Below are positions 14,849 through 16,331 of a stretch of DNA of 16,331 bases, piece by piece; within the stretch, counting starts at the first letter, position 1, and every line of letters begins with the position of its first letter. This DNA is from Candidatus Pelagibacterales bacterium (GTDB taxonomy: Bacteria > Pseudomonadota > Alphaproteobacteria > TMED109). A model generated the notes under the pieces. The model saw nothing but the letters and a program-made list of their open reading frames with translations. It was not told the origin of the DNA and searched no databases. Location of the stretch: contig PCCU01000034.1 in NCBI GenBank assembly GCA_002732015.1, forward strand, positions 1-16,331. Direction: 5' to 3'. The position numbers and the translations under genes were made by a program.

Positions 14849-15737
14849 TACCTTTATAATAATATTTATAAATTTAATAATTATATTTTTTAAAATTATA
14901 GGAAAAAAAAAAGCTATGCTTTTTTGTAGTTACTTATTTAAGTTAATAGGTCCTAAAACTAAATTTAATGATATAGCCCAAATAAACTTAAAATATATAT
15001 GGCCTTACATAAAAAAAAATGAAATTGATAAAATATGCATAAAAATGTGGGAAAATCTAGGAAAAAATATAGGAGAATTTTCATTTTTACATAATTACGA
15101 CCCTATCAATTGCAAAAACACTAAGGTTGAAGGATTTAACTACGCTAAATCAATAGTTTTAAAAAATAAGAAAAATAATAAAGGTATAATATTTTTCTCA
15201 GCACATTTCGGTAATTGGGAAATTGGGCCTTATATTATTAATAAACTTAATACCGATTTAATGGGCATTTACAGAAAATCAAATAATGTTTATATAGATA
15301 GGCTTATTCAAAAATATAGAAATAAAAAAACTACATATGTTCCAAAAGGAGATTTAGGAGCAAAAAAATCATTTTTATGGTTAAGAAAAGGAAAAGGATT
15401 GGCCTTGCTAATGGATCAAAAGTTAAATGAGGGCATAAATATCAATTTTTTAGGCAAACCATCTAAAACTGCTCCTGCAATAGCTGAACTAGCTATAAGG
15501 ATGGACCTTGATATCATACCTGTAAGGTTGCAGAGAACAGATAATAATGGTCATAAAATAACTTTTTTTGAAAAAATTTCTTATAGAAATCAGAATTTAC
15601 AACATAAGCATAAAGTAAAATATATTCTAAAACAAATAAACAATCATTTAAGCTCTTGGATAAAAGAAAACCCTGAACAATGGCTTTGGATTCATAGAAG
15701 GTGGAGAAAAAGTTTATATCAAAAAAAAAGTATTTAG
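14829..15737 (+). CDS. lpxL: Late lipid A acyltransferase, LpxL/HtrB type
   Basis: These inner-membrane enzymes add a secondary acyl chain to Kdo-lipid IVA. The 302 residues include an N-terminal hydrophobic anchor (about 5-26) and the H-x4-E catalytic pair H126 and E131 in HFGNWE. YRKSNN, MDQKLNEGI followed by FLGKPSKTAPA, and the C-terminal QWLWIHRRW complete the family signature. ATG 14829 overlaps the lpxK end. LpxL cannot be told from LpxM here; being the only acyltransferase next to waaA-lpxK favours the first late acylation. The stop at 15735-15737 directly abuts the stop of the convergent M23 gene. An A9 run at 15721-15729 lies just before the stop. Confidence 0.93.
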   Translation: MLTPVFNTFIIIFINLIIIFFKIIGKKKAMLFCSYLFKLIGPKTKFNDIAQINLKYIWPYIKKNEIDKICIKMWENLGKNIGEFSFLHNYDPINCKNTKVEGFNYAKSIVLKNKKNNKGIIFFSAHFGNWEIGPYIINKLNTDLMGIYRKSNNVYIDRLIQKYRNKKTTYVPKGDLGAKKSFLWLRKGKGLALLMDQKLNEGININFLGKPSKTAPAIAELAIRMDLDIIPVRLQRTDNNGHKITFFEKISYRNQNLQHKHKVKYILKQINNHLSSWIKENPEQWLWIHRRWRKSLYQKKSI

Positions 15738-16331
15738 TTATTTTTCAACTAAAAGGTAAGGGTCAACCCTCACTCCCCTTATTTCCATCCTCCAATCTAA
15801 ATGAGACCCTGTCGCTCTTCCAGTATCACCCATTAATCCAATGACCTCTCCTTTTTTAATGATGCTTTGTTCTTCAACTAATATATCCTTTAAATGGAGG
15901 AGAGAGGATGTAAAGCCTCGCCCATGAGAAATTATGATAGTTCCTCCCGAGAAGTACAAATTTTTTTCCACTAACACAATAACTCCATCACTAGGAGATA
16001 ATATAGGTGTTCCAAGTTTGTTCGCTATATCTATTCCATAGTGAGGTCTTTTAGGTATTCCGTTTAAAATTCTTTGGCTTCCATATACTCCAGTAATAAT
16101 TCCTTGAGTAGGCATTTGAAAACCTGCATGATAATATGATTTTTTTATCTCAAATGATTTAGCTTTTTTTATTTTAAATCCTTCTTCTTTAATTCTTTTA
16201 TAAAACTTTTCAGGTGGCGTAACCTTGCTTTTTTCTAAATTATTTATTTTTTGTATTTTATATTTTCTCTGTTTTATTACTATATTTTTGGTAATTGTAT
16301 CATTTTCTGATTTAATGATTTTTAGATTACC
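15738..16331 (-). CDS. M23-family peptidase, C-terminal part (5' end outside window)
   Basis: M23 enzymes (LytM/MepM/NlpD type) cut or help cut peptidoglycan cross-links in the periplasm. The frame is open to the right edge, giving 197 residues; a start at the internal ATG 16115 would be wrong, because the upstream 72 codons read as a typical linker (KVTPPEKFYKRI) ahead of the domain. The peptidase domain begins at MPTQGIITGVYG. PHYGID carries the HxxxD metal pair (His codon at 16041-16043), and LLHLKDI supplies the next conserved His. The last motif, normally HLH, reads HLD (15795-15803) in ATGSHLDWRME. The closing VDPYLLVEK is the usual domain end. Either the metal site uses Asp or the protein is a non-catalytic regulator. 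The fold is certain; activity is not. Confidence 0.92.
   Translation of the reverse strand, partial: GNLKIIKSENDTITKNIVIKQRKYKIQKINNLEKSKVTPPEKFYKRIKEEGFKIKKAKSFEIKKSYYHAGFQMPTQGIITGVYGSQRILNGIPKRPHYGIDIANKLGTPILSPSDGVIVLVEKNLYFSGGTIIISHGRGFTSSLLHLKDILVEEQSIIKKGEVIGLMGDTGRATGSHLDWRMEIRGVRVDPYLLVEK

Noticed and set aside
16020..16115. M23 peptidase start at the internal ATG 16115
   Set aside because: The upstream codons are open to the window edge and read as the family's inter-domain linker, so the ATG is internal.
1..16331. Mobile element, prophage, CRISPR, toxin-antitoxin or biosynthetic island
   Set aside because: All genes are housekeeping or photoheterotrophy genes of uniform base composition; no direct repeats, transposase, integrase or att-like duplication next to the tRNA was seen.

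Overview
The window is 16.3 kb of very AT-rich, gene-dense DNA that reads as part of a streamlined, probably marine, alphaproteobacterial chromosome. This rests on by-eye base composition, very short intergenic gaps, retinal-biosynthesis genes, an alphaproteobacterial-type uracil-DNA glycosylase, and gene neighbourhoods (TPR protein-ispE; tldE-waaA-lpxK-lpxL) that I recall from that class. I cannot name the clade. TGA is a stop and TGG is tryptophan, so the genetic code is standard. I see no mobile element, phage gene, CRISPR array, toxin-antitoxin pair or defence gene.

Left block, + strand (1-4016): the 3' part of crtI, then crtB, crtY and blh, tightly packed. Together they take phytoene precursors through phytoene, lycopene and beta-carotene to retinal, the chromophore of a proteorhodopsin. 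The rhodopsin gene and crtE are not in the window. crtB has an intact coding frame and a well placed Shine-Dalgarno, but the codon at the expected start is ATA inside an ATAA overlap with the crtI stop, where ATGA would be normal.

Block on the - strand (4018-7323): a 64-codon conserved-looking small gene, a family 4 uracil-DNA glycosylase, a soluble lytic transglycosylase (slt) and a MoaB/MogA molybdopterin protein, transcribed leftward. They abut or overlap except for a 55-base gap before slt, which holds a good promoter. A short divergent promoter region (7324-7372) separates this block from the next.

Middle block: a secreted TPR protein and ispE on the + strand (7373-9931), then folD on the - strand (9926-10786), convergent with ispE and overlapping it by 6 bases. 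The folD promoter overlaps a candidate promoter for tRNA-Gln(UUG) (10849-10923).

Right block, + strand (10948-15737): a small secreted protein of unknown function, then tldE/pmbA, waaA, lpxK and an lpxL-type acyltransferase with overlapping or directly abutting ends. These encode a peptide-processing protease subunit and late Kdo-lipid A assembly, so the cell has a lipid A outer membrane. The window ends with the C-terminal part of an M23 peptidase (- strand, 15738-16331). Its stop codon directly abuts that of lpxL, and it has HLD in place of the usual HLH metal-site motif.

The most checkable oddities are the ATA start of crtB, the terminator-free tail-to-tail gene pairs, the M23 HLD variant and the missing Fe-S cysteines of the glycosylase. 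No wholly novel multi-gene system is evident.
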